A stretch of 63,273 nucleotides of DNA from Mycolicibacterium septicum DSM 44393 (GTDB lineage: Bacteria > Actinomycetota > Actinomycetes > Mycobacteriales > Mycobacteriaceae). The notes under the pieces are model-generated. The model made no database searches. It was not told where the DNA came from and saw nothing but the letters and a program-made list of their open reading frames with translations. Location of the stretch: contig NZ_HG322951.1 in assembly GCF_000455325.1 (NCBI RefSeq), positions 2,258,347 through 2,321,619 on the forward strand. Reading direction: 5' to 3'. The translations under genes were made by a program, and so were the position numbers. Below, in pieces: positions 48,977 through 57,546 of this stretch (position 1 is the first letter of the stretch; every line of letters starts with the position of its first letter).

Positions 48977-50401
48977 ATGCGCGCATTCGGGCTGTTGGCG
49001 TCGTTGGCTGTGATCCTGGCCAGTGTGTCGTGTTCGGCCGGCGACGGAGACACCTCATCGGCCGGCTCGTCAGAGCCCGGCCGCCCCGCGGACTCCGCGC
49101 AGGCTCCGCCGCCTCCGGTACCTCCCGCCGGCGGGGTGGCCACCACGGACTTCCGCAACGTCAAAATCTTTGACGGGCACAGTGATCGGCTGTCGGCGCC
49201 GTCGAACGTGCGGGTCAAGGGCAACCGGATCGAGCGGATCTCCACCGAGGCCTTGCCGGACGAGCCGGGGGCCACGGTGATCGACGGCGGCGGCCGGACG
49301 TTGATGCCGGGGCTGATCGACAACCACTGGCACACAATGCTGGTGAGGCCGCCGGTGACACAGTTGACGACGTTGGACCCGGGGTACCTCAACCTGTTGG
49401 CCGGCGCCGAGGCCGGCGACACCCTGATGCGCGGGTTCACCACGGTCCGCGATCTCGGCGGCCCGAGCTTCGGTCTCAAGCAGGCCATCGACGAAGGCGT
49501 CATCGACGGACCGCGCATCTACCCGTCCGGCGCGATCATCACGGTGACCAGCGGCCACGGTGACTTCCGCACGCCCGCGGACCTTCCGCGCAATCCGGGT
49601 GGCCCGCAGTCGCGCCAGGAGGAGCTCGGCGCCGCCATGGTCGCCGACAGCCCCGACGAGGTGCGGATGCGCGCCCGCGAGCAGTTGTTCCAGGGCGCGT
49701 CGCAGATCAAGCTGACCGCCGGGGGCGGGGTGTCCTCCCCGCACAGCCCGCTCGACGTCACCACCTTCACCGAACCCGAATTGCGGGCGGCCACCGAAGC
49801 CGCGGGCAACTGGGGCACGTACGTGGCGGTGCATGCCTACACCCCGCAGACCATCCAGCAGGCGATCCGCGCCGGCGTCACGTGCATCGAGCACGCTCAT
49901 CTGATGGACGAGGCGACGGCAAAGGAGATGGCGGACAAGAACATCTGGCTGAGCACGCAGCCCATCCCGGCCGAGATGATCGGTGCGTTCCCGCCGGGCT
50001 CCGACGAGGCCGCCAAGGCCAAGGAGATCGTCGACGGCGTCAACAACGTCTACCAGTTGGCCCGCAAGTACAAGCTCAAGACGGCCTTCGGCACGGACAT
50101 CCTGTTCTCGCCGCAACTGGCGCCGAAACAGGGGGCGTTGCTGGCGGGGCTCGGCAAGTGGTTCTCGCCCGCCGAGACGTTGACGATGGCCACCGGAACC
50201 AATGCCGAACTGCTGGCGATGTCGGGCAAGCGCAACCCGTACGCCGGAAAGCTGGGTGTGGTTCAGGAGGGTGCTCTGGCGGATCTGCTGCTGGTCGACG
50301 GCGACCCGTTGGCACGGCTGGACCTGGTCGCCGATCCGGAACGAAACTTCAAAGTGATCATGAAGGACGGGAAAACTTTCAAGAACACTTTGGCTTCCTG
50401 A
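48977..50401 (+). CDS. amidohydrolase-family lipoprotein
   Basis: A 474-residue exported metal-dependent hydrolase. The lipobox ASVSC places the lipidated Cys at residue 19; a Ser/Pro-rich linker follows to about 50. The amidohydrolase fold has the metal pair H-x-H in DNHWHTM, a lysine in SQIKLTAGGG, His in YVAVHAYTPQ and CIEHAHLMDE, and the acidic GTDILFSP, all needed for a binuclear or mononuclear site of the imidazolonepropionase/prolidase-like group. The substrate is unknown. The open frame runs far upstream into the BCCT gene, but ATG at 48977 gives the signal peptide. It has no counterpart recalled at this place in M. tuberculosis. Confidence 0.87.
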   Translation: MRAFGLLASLAVILASVSCSAGDGDTSSAGSSEPGRPADSAQAPPPPVPPAGGVATTDFRNVKIFDGHSDRLSAPSNVRVKGNRIERISTEALPDEPGATVIDGGGRTLMPGLIDNHWHTMLVRPPVTQLTTLDPGYLNLLAGAEAGDTLMRGFTTVRDLGGPSFGLKQAIDEGVIDGPRIYPSGAIITVTSGHGDFRTPADLPRNPGGPQSRQEELGAAMVADSPDEVRMRAREQLFQGASQIKLTAGGGVSSPHSPLDVTTFTEPELRAATEAAGNWGTYVAVHAYTPQTIQQAIRAGVTCIEHAHLMDEATAKEMADKNIWLSTQPIPAEMIGAFPPGSDEAAKAKEIVDGVNNVYQLARKYKLKTAFGTDILFSPQLAPKQGALLAGLGKWFSPAETLTMATGTNAELLAMSGKRNPYAGKLGVVQEGALADLLLVDGDPLARLDLVADPERNFKVIMKDGKTFKNTLAS

Positions 50402-50438
50402 CCTGCTACAGCAGACGTGCGACTAGCTACGTGGCAGT

Positions 50439-50458
50439 AACCTACGGTACCGTAGGTT
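50439..50458. promoter_or_regulatory. 20-bp perfect operator palindrome upstream of the ferredoxin reductase gene
   Basis: AACCTACGGTACCGTAGGTT is a perfect palindrome ending one base before the ATG at 50460. It contains TACCGT (50448-50453), which fits the mycobacterial -10 pattern TANNNT at the right distance for a transcript starting on the A of ATG. A repressor bound here would block transcription directly. Confidence 0.75.
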
Positions 50459-50459
50459 T

Positions 50460-51608
50460 ATGGCCAAGAACGATATCAAGGTCTCGGCCAATGTGGCCGA
50501 CACGCTCCGTCCCGCCGTTGCCGGCGCCGAGCGGCGTCCCGCGTGGAATGTTGTCCGACGGATCGTCGGCCAGGTGACCACACCGCTGCTGCCCGACGAC
50601 TATCTCAAACTCGCCAACCCGTTGTGGTCGGCGCGAGAGTTGCGCGGCCGGGTGGTGGAGGTGCGGCGGGAGACGGCGGACTCGGCGACGCTGGTGATCA
50701 AACCGGGCTGGGGATTCTCGTTCGACTACGAGCCCGGCCAGTACGTCGGCATCGGGGTGCTGATCGACGGGCGCTGGCGCTGGCGGTCGTATTCGCTCAC
50801 CTCGACTCCGGAGAAGACCTCCGCCGATGGTGCGCGCACCATCGCGATCACGGTCAAGGCGATGCCCGAGGGGTTCTTGTCGACGCACCTGGTCGATGGT
50901 CTGCGGCCCGGCACCGTGGTGCGGTTGGCGGCCCCGCAGGGCAACTTCGTCATGCCCGATCCGGCGCCCGCGACGGTGTTGTTCGTGACGGCCGGCTCGG
51001 GGATCACCCCGGTGATGTCGATGCTGCGCACCCTGGTGCGCCGCGACCAGATCACCGACATCGTGCATGTGCATTCCGCGCCAACGGAATCCGATGTGAT
51101 GTTCGGCCAGGAGCTGGCCACGCTGCACGACGAGCACCCCGGCTACCGGCTGCTGTTGCGCAGCACCCGGACCGAAGGCAGGCTGGATCTGGCGCACATC
51201 GGCGACGTCGTCCCGGATTGGCGTGAGCGTCAAACCTGGGCGTGCGGGCCGGAAGGCATGCTCGATGACGCCGAACGGGTATGGGCGGGCGCGGGTGTCG
51301 CCGACAGTCTGCACCTGGAACGGTTCGCGGTGTCGCGGGCTGCCCCGCACGGCGCCGGGGGCACGGTGACATTCGAGCGCAGCGGCAAGGAGGTCACCGT
51401 CGACGGCGCGACGCCGTTGATGGACGCGGGGGAGCAGGTCGGGATCCGGATGCCGTTCGGCTGCCGGATGGGGATCTGCCAGTCGTGTGTGGTGGGCTTG
51501 GTCGACGGCCATGTGCGCGACCTGCGCACCGGTGTCGAGCACGACCCGGGCACCCGGATCCAGACATGTGTTTCCGCCGCTTCCGGCGACTGTGTTCTGG
51601 ACGTATAG
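50460..51608 (+). CDS. ferredoxin reductase, electron donor to DesA3
   Basis: A 382-residue flavin-dependent reductase with a C-terminal [2Fe-2S] ferredoxin domain. FAD site [16 protein letters not shown] site [17 protein letters not shown] and CGPEGMLD are followed by the cluster ligands [18 protein letters not shown] and the last Cys in RIQTCVSA. Its orthologue Rv3230c is the known partner of DesA3, passing NADPH electrons to the desaturase. ATG at 50460 has no ribosome site: the operator palindrome ends one base before it, so the mRNA is probably leaderless. desA3 follows 70 bp later with its own copy of the operator. Confidence 0.92.
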   Translation: MAKNDIKVSANVADTLRPAVAGAERRPAWNVVRRIVGQVTTPLLPDDYLKLANPLWSARELRGRVVEVRRETADSATLVIKPGWGFSFDYEPGQYVGIGVLIDGRWRWRSYSLTSTPEKTSADGARTIAITVKAMPEGFLSTHLVDGLRPGTVVRLAAPQGNFVMPDPAPATVLFVTAGSGITPVMSMLRTLVRRDQITDIVHVHSAPTESDVMFGQELATLHDEHPGYRLLLRSTRTEGRLDLAHIGDVVPDWRERQTWACGPEGMLDDAERVWAGAGVADSLHLERFAVSRAAPHGAGGTVTFERSGKEVTVDGATPLMDAGEQVGIRMPFGCRMGICQSCVVGLVDGHVRDLRTGVEHDPGTRIQTCVSAASGDCVLDV

Positions 51609-51621
51609 ACTTTACTGGCTA

Positions 51622-51657
51622 GTAACCTACGGTATCGTAGGTTACGCTACCGTAGGT
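51622..51657. promoter_or_regulatory. operator and promoter region of desA3
   Basis: 51622-51645 (GTAACCTACGGT and an almost perfect inverse) forms a 24-bp palindrome with one mismatched pair. A third half-site TACCGTAGGT lies at 51648-51657. TACCGT at 51648-51653 again fits a -10 element, giving a start near 51660 and a leader of about 19 nt. The half-sites match those before the reductase gene, so one regulator should control both. Confidence 0.72.
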
Positions 51658-51678
51658 AATTGAGAGAGGAGGCTGACG

Positions 51679-52917
51679 ATGGCAATTACCGACGTTCCTG
51701 CATTCGCGCATCTCACCGATGCCGATGTCGAGAACCTGGGCATAGAGCTCGACGCGATCCGGCAGGACATCGAAGACTCCCGCGGTGAGCGCGATGCGCG
51801 CTACATCCGCCGCACCATCGCGGCACAGCGTGCGCTCGACGTCGCCGGCCGCGTCATGCTCGCGGCGAGCTCCAAGCGTTCCGCGTGGTGGGCAGGCACC
51901 GTAACCCTGGGCGTGGCCAAGATCATCGAGAACATGGAGATCGGCCACAACGTCATGCACGGCCAGTGGGACTGGATGAACGATCCCGAGATTCACTCCT
52001 CGTCGTGGGAGTGGGACATGAGCGGGGCGTCCAAGCACTGGCGGTTCACCCACAACTTCATGCACCACAAGTACACGAACATCCTCGGCATGGACGACGA
52101 CGTGGGCTACGGCGTCATCCGCGTGACCCGGGATGCCAAGTGGAAGCCGTTCAACCTCTACGGCAACCTGCTGTTCAACACCCTCCTCGCGATCGGTTTC
52201 GAGTGGGGCGTGGGCCTGCAGCACCTGGAGCTCGGCAAGATCTTCAAGGGCCGCGACAACCGCAACGCCACGCTCGTCCGCGTGCGTGAGTTCGGCGTCA
52301 AGGCCGGGCATCAGCTGGCGAAGGACTACGTGGTGTGGCCGGCGCTGACGTCGCTGTCGCCGGGCGCGACCTTCAAGTCCACCTTGAAGGCCAATGCGGT
52401 GGCCAACGTCATCCGCAACGTGTGGGCCAACGCGGTGATCTTCTGCGGCCATTTCCCCGATGGCGCAGAGAAATTCACCAAGACCGACATGGTCGGTGAG
52501 AGCCGCGGCCAGTGGTACCTACGGCAGATGCTGGGCAGCGCGAACTTCAACTCGGGTCCGGCGCTGGCCTTCATGAGCGGCAACCTGAGCTTCCAGATCG
52601 AGCATCACCTGTTCCCGGATCTGCCGAGCAATCGGTACGCCGATATCGCGGTCCGGGTGCGGGCGCTGTGCGACAAGTACGACCTGCCCTACACCACGGG
52701 ACCGTTCCTGGTGCAGTACGGCAAGACGTGGCGCACCATCGCCAAACTGTCGCTTCCCGACAAGTTCCTGAAGGACACGGCAGACAACGCACCCGAGACC
52801 CGCAGTGAGCGGATGTTCACCGAGCTCGAAGGGTACGGGGTCACCGATCCCGCGACCGGGCGTCGACGTGGCCTGAAGACGGCCATCGAGACGGTGCGGG
52901 GCTGGCGCCGCAAGTAG
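51679..52917 (+). CDS. desA3: acyl-CoA delta-9 desaturase (stearoyl-CoA type)
   Basis: A 412-residue membrane desaturase that turns stearoyl-CoA into oleoyl-CoA. The His boxes are H90-x3-H94 (GHNVMHG), H125-x3-H129-H130 (HNFMHHK) and H309-H310 (QIEHHLFPDLP), the last with the typical preceding Gln. Hydrophobic segments lie around 70-90, 160-180 and 240-258. It starts MAITDVPAFAHLTDADVENL, with GAGGAGG as ribosome site. Its regulator site lies in the 70-bp gap after the reductase gene. In M. tuberculosis DesA3 is the target of isoxyl. Confidence 0.94.
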   Translation: MAITDVPAFAHLTDADVENLGIELDAIRQDIEDSRGERDARYIRRTIAAQRALDVAGRVMLAASSKRSAWWAGTVTLGVAKIIENMEIGHNVMHGQWDWMNDPEIHSSSWEWDMSGASKHWRFTHNFMHHKYTNILGMDDDVGYGVIRVTRDAKWKPFNLYGNLLFNTLLAIGFEWGVGLQHLELGKIFKGRDNRNATLVRVREFGVKAGHQLAKDYVVWPALTSLSPGATFKSTLKANAVANVIRNVWANAVIFCGHFPDGAEKFTKTDMVGESRGQWYLRQMLGSANFNSGPALAFMSGNLSFQIEHHLFPDLPSNRYADIAVRVRALCDKYDLPYTTGPFLVQYGKTWRTIAKLSLPDKFLKDTADNAPETRSERMFTELEGYGVTDPATGRRRGLKTAIETVRGWRRK

Positions 52918-52934
52918 TCTCACCCGGCTTTTCA

Positions 52935-52996
52935 AACGAATGTGGGCTTGTGTCCGAGGATCCGCCGAGATCTGAGAACACAAGCCCACATTCGTT
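52935..52996. terminator. 19-bp inverted repeat after desA3
   Basis: The arms 52935-52953 and 52978-52996 are perfect complements around a 24-nt loop, beginning 18 bp after the desA3 stop. There is no T-run. It is the likely transcription end of the desaturase unit. Confidence 0.6.
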
Positions 52997-53111
52997 CGTG
53001 GGCCGATTGCCCGAATTCCAAGCAACCACCCGCCGTACTCCCAGGGTCCTCGCAGACGCCGCCAATAACCTTCTGCCTCACAGGGCGGGGACAGGCGAAT
53101 CGGAGGTTGTT

Positions 53112-53534
53112 ATGAGGAAGCTGCTCGCGGCTGCCATGGTGCTCGGCGCTTCCGCCGTACCGATCGGTGTGCTGGCCACCGGGGTCGCCGCAGCCGACGA
53201 CTATGCCGGCCAGAAGTACTCCGACGCGCAATCGGCATTGGCAGACGCCGGGATGAAGGGTGTCGTCGCGACCCGCTCAGGCGACTCGGAGGCCGACGAC
53301 GACTGCGTCGTCGCCAGCTCCGAGAAGGCGCCGTGGCTCAAGGGCGACAACTTCTCGCCGGTCACCGACACCGTGCTGCTCAACCTCAACTGCAGCGCGG
53401 GTGTGGCATCGGCGAAGACACCGGGCAACTCGGCCGCCAGCCCCGAGGGCCGCGCCGCGATCGCGGCGGCCAAGCAGCAAGCCGAGGAGGAGCAACAGCA
53501 GGCGGAGGCCGATCAGGCCAAGGCCAAGCACTGA
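53112..53534 (+). CDS. secreted protein with a PASTA-like domain
   Basis: A 140-residue exported protein. The signal peptide covers about residues 1-28 (LLAAAMVLGASAVPIGVLAT, then GVAAADD). Residues about 30-95 resemble one PASTA-type repeat (YAGQKYSDAQSALADAGMKG) with two Cys (DDDCVVASS and LNLNCSAG) that may pair. The C-terminal 35 residues form a Gln/Glu/Ala-rich, probably helical tail (AAKQQAEEEQQQAEADQAKA). Similar small secreted proteins are frequent in mycobacteria and have no known role. ATG at 53112 has a CGGAGG ribosome site. Confidence 0.82.
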   Translation: MRKLLAAAMVLGASAVPIGVLATGVAAADDYAGQKYSDAQSALADAGMKGVVATRSGDSEADDDCVVASSEKAPWLKGDNFSPVTDTVLLNLNCSAGVASAKTPGNSAASPEGRAAIAAAKQQAEEEQQQAEADQAKAKH

Positions 53535-53543
53535 CGCTTCGCG

Positions 53544-54350
53544 TCACATGTTCAGCTCCCAGACCTTCGGCCAGTCCCTGCCGCGGACCGCGGCGTCGAT
53601 GCCGCCGTCGACGAAGATGACCGACCCGACGAAGTAGCTCGCCTCGGGACCCAGCAGGAACGCCACCAGTGCGGCCACCTCTTCGGGCCGCCCGCCGCGC
53701 CCGGCCGGAATGGTCTTGAGGAATTGCTCCATCCCCGCACCGGTCAACGGATCCTTGCGGCCCTCCTGGGTCATCGGGGTATCGATGAGCCCCGGTGCGA
53801 TCGCGTTGAGCCGGATGCCCTCGGCGATGTACTCCGCGGACTTGGTGCGCGCGTAGTACGCCAGTGCGGCCTTGGTCGCCGGGTAGGCCTGCAGTGCCGC
53901 GAAGTCGCCGTAGGTGGAGGCGACGGTGTTGGCGCCCACCTCGTCGCCGGCCAGGCAGGCGTCTGCCAGCTCGACCGGCCAATTGGGCTGAGTGGTGGTC
54001 GAATTCGAACTGATCAGGACCACCGACGCGTTCTCGCGGTTGGCCAGCAGCGGGCGCAGGCCTTCCAGCAGCTCGATCGCGGCGAAGTAGTTGACGGCGA
54101 TCAGCAGATGCGCGGGACGGCCGGTTGCGGCGGCCAGCCCGGCGAACGGGACGAAGCCGTCGATGCCGCCGTCGGCCAGCTCGGTGACCTTCGCGATCGC
54201 CTCGGCGCGCCCGTCCGGGGTGCTCAGGTCCACGTTCACGTCGGCATCGCGCAGGTCGACGCCGATCACCCGATGTCCGTCGGACTCCAGCCGTTTCTTG
54301 GTCGCAGCGCCGAGTCCCGAGGCGCTGCCGGTGAGAACGTAAGTAGCCAT
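53544..54350 (-). CDS. short-chain dehydrogenase/reductase
   Basis: A 268-residue SDR. The cofactor site is TGSASGLGAATKKRLE and the following DLRDADVNVDLS indicates NAD(H) preference at the strand-2 Asp. The catalytic Ser lies in VVLISSNSTTTQP and the Y-x3-K in YPATKAALAYYARTKS. The C-terminus PEASYFVGSVIFVDGGIDAA is the usual SDR end. It resembles 3-alpha-hydroxysteroid dehydrogenase-like members; the substrate is not known. It converges on the PASTA-like gene (9-bp gap). Confidence 0.87.
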   Translation of the reverse strand: MATYVLTGSASGLGAATKKRLESDGHRVIGVDLRDADVNVDLSTPDGRAEAIAKVTELADGGIDGFVPFAGLAAATGRPAHLLIAVNYFAAIELLEGLRPLLANRENASVVLISSNSTTTQPNWPVELADACLAGDEVGANTVASTYGDFAALQAYPATKAALAYYARTKSAEYIAEGIRLNAIAPGLIDTPMTQEGRKDPLTGAGMEQFLKTIPAGRGGRPEEVAALVAFLLGPEASYFVGSVIFVDGGIDAAVRGRDWPKVWELNM

Positions 54351-54420
54351 AATCAGCGACCCTAGCGCCGCGCGGTCGCCGATCGACGCGATGTGCCGCC
54401 CAGCGGTACGCGGGAAACGG

Positions 54421-55401
54421 TCAGCTCTCGTTCAGGACCGCCAACAGGTGCCGAGCCGCGCCGACGCGGCCGGCTGCCGGGCCGGACAACGTGTCCAGGG
54501 CGCACTCCGGGTCGGCGGGCGGGCCCATGTGGCCGCAGCCGCGGGGGCAGTCGTCGATGGTCTCCGCGAGATCCGAGAACGCCTGGATCACGTCGTCCGG
54601 CTGGATATGGGCCAGGCCGAACGAGCGGATCCCGGGGGTGTCGATCACCCAGCCGGTTCCGTCGAGCGGCAGCGCGATCGACTGGGTGGAGGTGTGCTTG
54701 CCCTTGCCCACCCCGGAAACCTCACCTGTTGCCCGGTCTGCCTCTGGGACAAGACGATTCACCAGGGTGGACTTGCCGACCCCGGAATGGCCGAGGAACA
54801 CGGTGACCTGATCGCTCAGCATGGGTGCGACCACGTCGAGCGGATCCTCGCGGCCGGCGGTCACGATGGTCAGGTCGAGATCCGCGAACTGTGCGGCGAA
54901 CGGCTCGGGGTCGGCCAGATCGGATTTCGTCAGGCACAGCACCGGTTTCAGCCCACCGGCGTACGCGGCGATCAGTGCGCGTTCGACGAACCCGGTGCGC
55001 GGGGGCGGGTCGGCCAGTGCCACCACGATCAACAGCTGATCGGCGTTGGCGACCACGACGCGTTCGGTCGGATCGGTGTCATCAGCGGTGCGGCGCAACA
55101 CGGTTCGGCGCTCGCCCCGGCGCACGATGCGGGCCAGGGTATCGGGCCGCCCGGACAGGTCGCCGACGATGTCGACGTCGTCGCCGACCACGATCGGGGT
55201 GCGGCCCAGTTCGCGGGCCCGCATCGCGACCACGCGGTGGTGCGGGTCGCGGTCGAGCGCGCAGCCCCAGCGGCCGCGGTCGACGGTCACCACCATCGCC
55301 GACTGGGCGTCGGCGTGGTCGGGGCGGGTCTTGGTGCGCGGACGCGAGCCTTTACCCGGCCTGATCCGGACGTCGGACTCGTCGTACTCCCGCGCTCCCA
55401 A
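54421..55401 (-). CDS. rsgA: ribosome small subunit-dependent GTPase A
   Basis: A 326-residue circularly permuted GTPase that helps 30S maturation. The OB-fold region is at about 35-110. The G4 motif TKSD (158-161) comes before G1 GHSGVGKS (204-211), the mark of permutation, followed by G3 DTPGIRSFGL. The C-terminal zinc knuckle has DCPRGCGHMGPPADPECAL. The orthologue is Rv3228. It is transcribed after aroA, whose stop lies 6 bp upstream of this start, so the two form an operon. Confidence 0.92.
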   Translation of the reverse strand: MGAREYDESDVRIRPGKGSRPRTKTRPDHADAQSAMVVTVDRGRWGCALDRDPHHRVVAMRARELGRTPIVVGDDVDIVGDLSGRPDTLARIVRRGERRTVLRRTADDTDPTERVVVANADQLLIVVALADPPPRTGFVERALIAAYAGGLKPVLCLTKSDLADPEPFAAQFADLDLTIVTAGREDPLDVVAPMLSDQVTVFLGHSGVGKSTLVNRLVPEADRATGEVSGVGKGKHTSTQSIALPLDGTGWVIDTPGIRSFGLAHIQPDDVIQAFSDLAETIDDCPRGCGHMGPPADPECALDTLSGPAAGRVGAARHLLAVLNES

Positions 55402-55407
55402 GGTGGT

Positions 55408-56739
55408 TTACTTCCCCCTCGCCTGGGCGTCGCCCGCCAGCATCTGCACCCACATCAGCGGGAAATCGGGCAGGGTCTTGGCCGTGGTCTCGATGTTCTC
55501 CACCTCCACACCGGGCACCCGCAGACCGATGATCGCCCCGGCCGTGGCCATCCGGTGATCGGCATACGAGCGCCAGGTCCCGCCGTGCAGCGGCCGCGCC
55601 GTGATGAGCAGGCCGTCCTCGGTTTCGGCGCAATCACCGCCGAGCCCGTTGATCTCGGTGGTCAGCGCCGCCAGCCGGTCGGTCTCGTGCCCGCGCAGAT
55701 GCGCGATGCCCCGCAGCCGCGATGTCGCGCCGTCGCGGGCCAGCGCAGCCAGGGCCGCGACCGTGGGGGCCAGCTCGCCCACATCGTGCAGGTCGGCGTC
55801 AAACCCGTCGTAGCCTTCGGCGCCACTGACTTCCAGATGTGAATCACGCTGGTGGACGGTCGCATTCACCTTCGTGATCAGGTCGAGGATCGTGTCGGCC
55901 GGTTGGATGCTCACGGTCGGCCAGCCGGCGATCCGCACCGTTCCGCCGGTGACGATCGCGGCGGCCAGAAACGGCGTGGAGTTGGACAGATCCGGCTCGA
56001 TGTCCCAGTCCCGTGCGGCGACCGGGCCGGGGGACACCCGCCAGCGATTGGGGACCGAGTCGTCCACCTGCACGCCGGCGTCTCGCAACATCGCCACCGT
56101 CATCGCCACATGCGGGGCCGAGGGCACCGAGGTGCCGGTGTGCACGATGGTGAGCCCGTCGGCGAATGTCGCACCGGACAGCAACAGCCCGGAGACGAAC
56201 TGCGAGGAACCTGACGCGTCGATCTCGACCGTGCCGCCGGCCACGGCGCCGCGGCCGCGCACCGCGAACGGCAGCCCGTCGCCGTCGACATCCACGCCCA
56301 GACCGCGCAGCCCGTCGAGCAGCGGGGCGATGGGCCGGGACCGGGCCTGCTCGTCCCCGTCGAACGTCACCGAGGTGGTACTCAGCGCGGCGACCGGCGG
56401 TACGAACCGCAGCACCGTGCCGGCCAGTCCGCAGTCGATCCGGGCATCGGCCGCCGGCGCGATACCGCCGCTCACGGTCAACTCTGTGTCGTCGTGTTCG
56501 GCCGGTTGCACGGTGACGCCCAGGCCGCGGATCGCGTCGATCATCAGATCGGTGTCGCGGCTGCGTAACGCGCCCCGGACCGTCGAGGGGCCCTGCGGGG
56601 TGGCCAGCGCGGCCAGCACGAGCGCGCGGTTGGTCAGAGACTTCGAACCGGGAACCGTCACCGTGGCATCGACCGGGGTTGTCGCCGACGGCGCCGGCCA
56701 GTGCTCCAATTGCTCCTGACGTCCGCTCACGCTGTACAT
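55408..56739 (-). CDS. aroA: 3-phosphoshikimate 1-carboxyvinyltransferase (EPSP synthase)
   Basis: A 443-residue shikimate-pathway enzyme joining PEP and shikimate-3-phosphate. Family segments are [20 protein letters not shown] at the N-terminus, the glycine-rich [34 protein letters not shown], and [19 protein letters not shown] near the C-terminus. ATG at 56739 ([15 protein letters not shown]) has an AAGGCAGG ribosome site; GTG at 56730 is an alternative. The frame continues upstream to 57342 but that overlaps the divergent SRAP gene. The pair shares a short 36-bp divergent promoter region. Confidence 0.93.
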   Translation of the reverse strand: MYSVSGRQEQLEHWPAPSATTPVDATVTVPGSKSLTNRALVLAALATPQGPSTVRGALRSRDTDLMIDAIRGLGVTVQPAEHDDTELTVSGGIAPAADARIDCGLAGTVLRFVPPVAALSTTSVTFDGDEQARSRPIAPLLDGLRGLGVDVDGDGLPFAVRGRGAVAGGTVEIDASGSSQFVSGLLLSGATFADGLTIVHTGTSVPSAPHVAMTVAMLRDAGVQVDDSVPNRWRVSPGPVAARDWDIEPDLSNSTPFLAAAIVTGGTVRIAGWPTVSIQPADTILDLITKVNATVHQRDSHLEVSGAEGYDGFDADLHDVGELAPTVAALAALARDGATSRLRGIAHLRGHETDRLAALTTEINGLGGDCAETEDGLLITARPLHGGTWRSYADHRMATAGAIIGLRVPGVEVENIETTAKTLPDFPLMWVQMLAGDAQARGK

Positions 56740-56775
56740 CCTGCCTTGTCCGCGGACTCTGCAACCATGGGCACT

Positions 56776-57546
56776 ATGTGTGGACGTTTCGCGGTGACCA
56801 CCGATCCGGCGCTGCTGGCGCAGAAAATCCAGGCGATTGACGAGAGCGCGTCGAGTTCGGGGGACAAGGACGTCACGGGCGCCAATTACAACGTCGCGCC
56901 CACGACGACCATCAGCAGCGTCGTCAAACGGCACTCCGAACCCGAGGACGAGTCGACGCGGCGGGTCCGCTCCATGCGCTGGGGGCTGATCCCACCGTGG
57001 GTGAAAACCGCCGAGGGTGGCGGCCCGGACACCAAGGGCCCGCTGCTGATCAATGCGCGCGCCGAGAAGGTCACCACCTCGCCGGCATTCCGCAACTCCG
57101 CGAAGAACAAGCGCTGCCTGATCCCGATGGACGGCTGGTACGAGTGGAAACCGAATCCCGGTGGCGACGGAAAGAAGACTGCCAAGACCCCGTTCTACAT
57201 GTACGGCGCCGACGGTGAGCTGCTGTTCATGGCCGGACTGTGGACCACGTGGCGCCCCCAGGGCGCGCCGAAGGATGCGCCGCCGCTGCTCAGTTGCACC
57301 ATCATCACCACCGACGCGGCCGGTCCGCTCGCCGACATCCACGACCGGATGCCGCTGACCATCAGCGCACCGGACTGGGACCGCTGGATGGATCCCGACG
57401 CCCCGATCGACGAGGGCCTACTGCGCGGGCACGGCGATCTGGACCGGATCGCGGTTCGCGAGGTGTCGCGCTTGGTCAACAGTGTCCGCAACAACGGCCC
57501 GGAGCTCATCGAGCCGGCCGAACCCGAAGAGATGGGGCTGTTTTGA
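56776..57546 (+). CDS. SRAP-domain protein (HMCES/YedK type)
   Basis: A 256-residue protein that covalently traps abasic sites in single-stranded DNA. The catalytic Cys2 is directly after the initiator Met ([16 protein letters not shown]), so ATG at 56776 must be the start; the longer open frame from 56701 would destroy the active site. Other marks are [10 protein letters not shown], the INARAEKV loop, DGWYEWK with the active-site Glu, and HDRMPL with the active-site His. It corresponds to Rv3226c. Its stop overlaps a TTG that starts the next methyltransferase gene. Confidence 0.92.
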   Translation: MCGRFAVTTDPALLAQKIQAIDESASSSGDKDVTGANYNVAPTTTISSVVKRHSEPEDESTRRVRSMRWGLIPPWVKTAEGGGPDTKGPLLINARAEKVTTSPAFRNSAKNKRCLIPMDGWYEWKPNPGGDGKKTAKTPFYMYGADGELLFMAGLWTTWRPQGAPKDAPPLLSCTIITTDAAGPLADIHDRMPLTISAPDWDRWMDPDAPIDEGLLRGHGDLDRIAVREVSRLVNSVRNNGPELIEPAEPEEMGLF

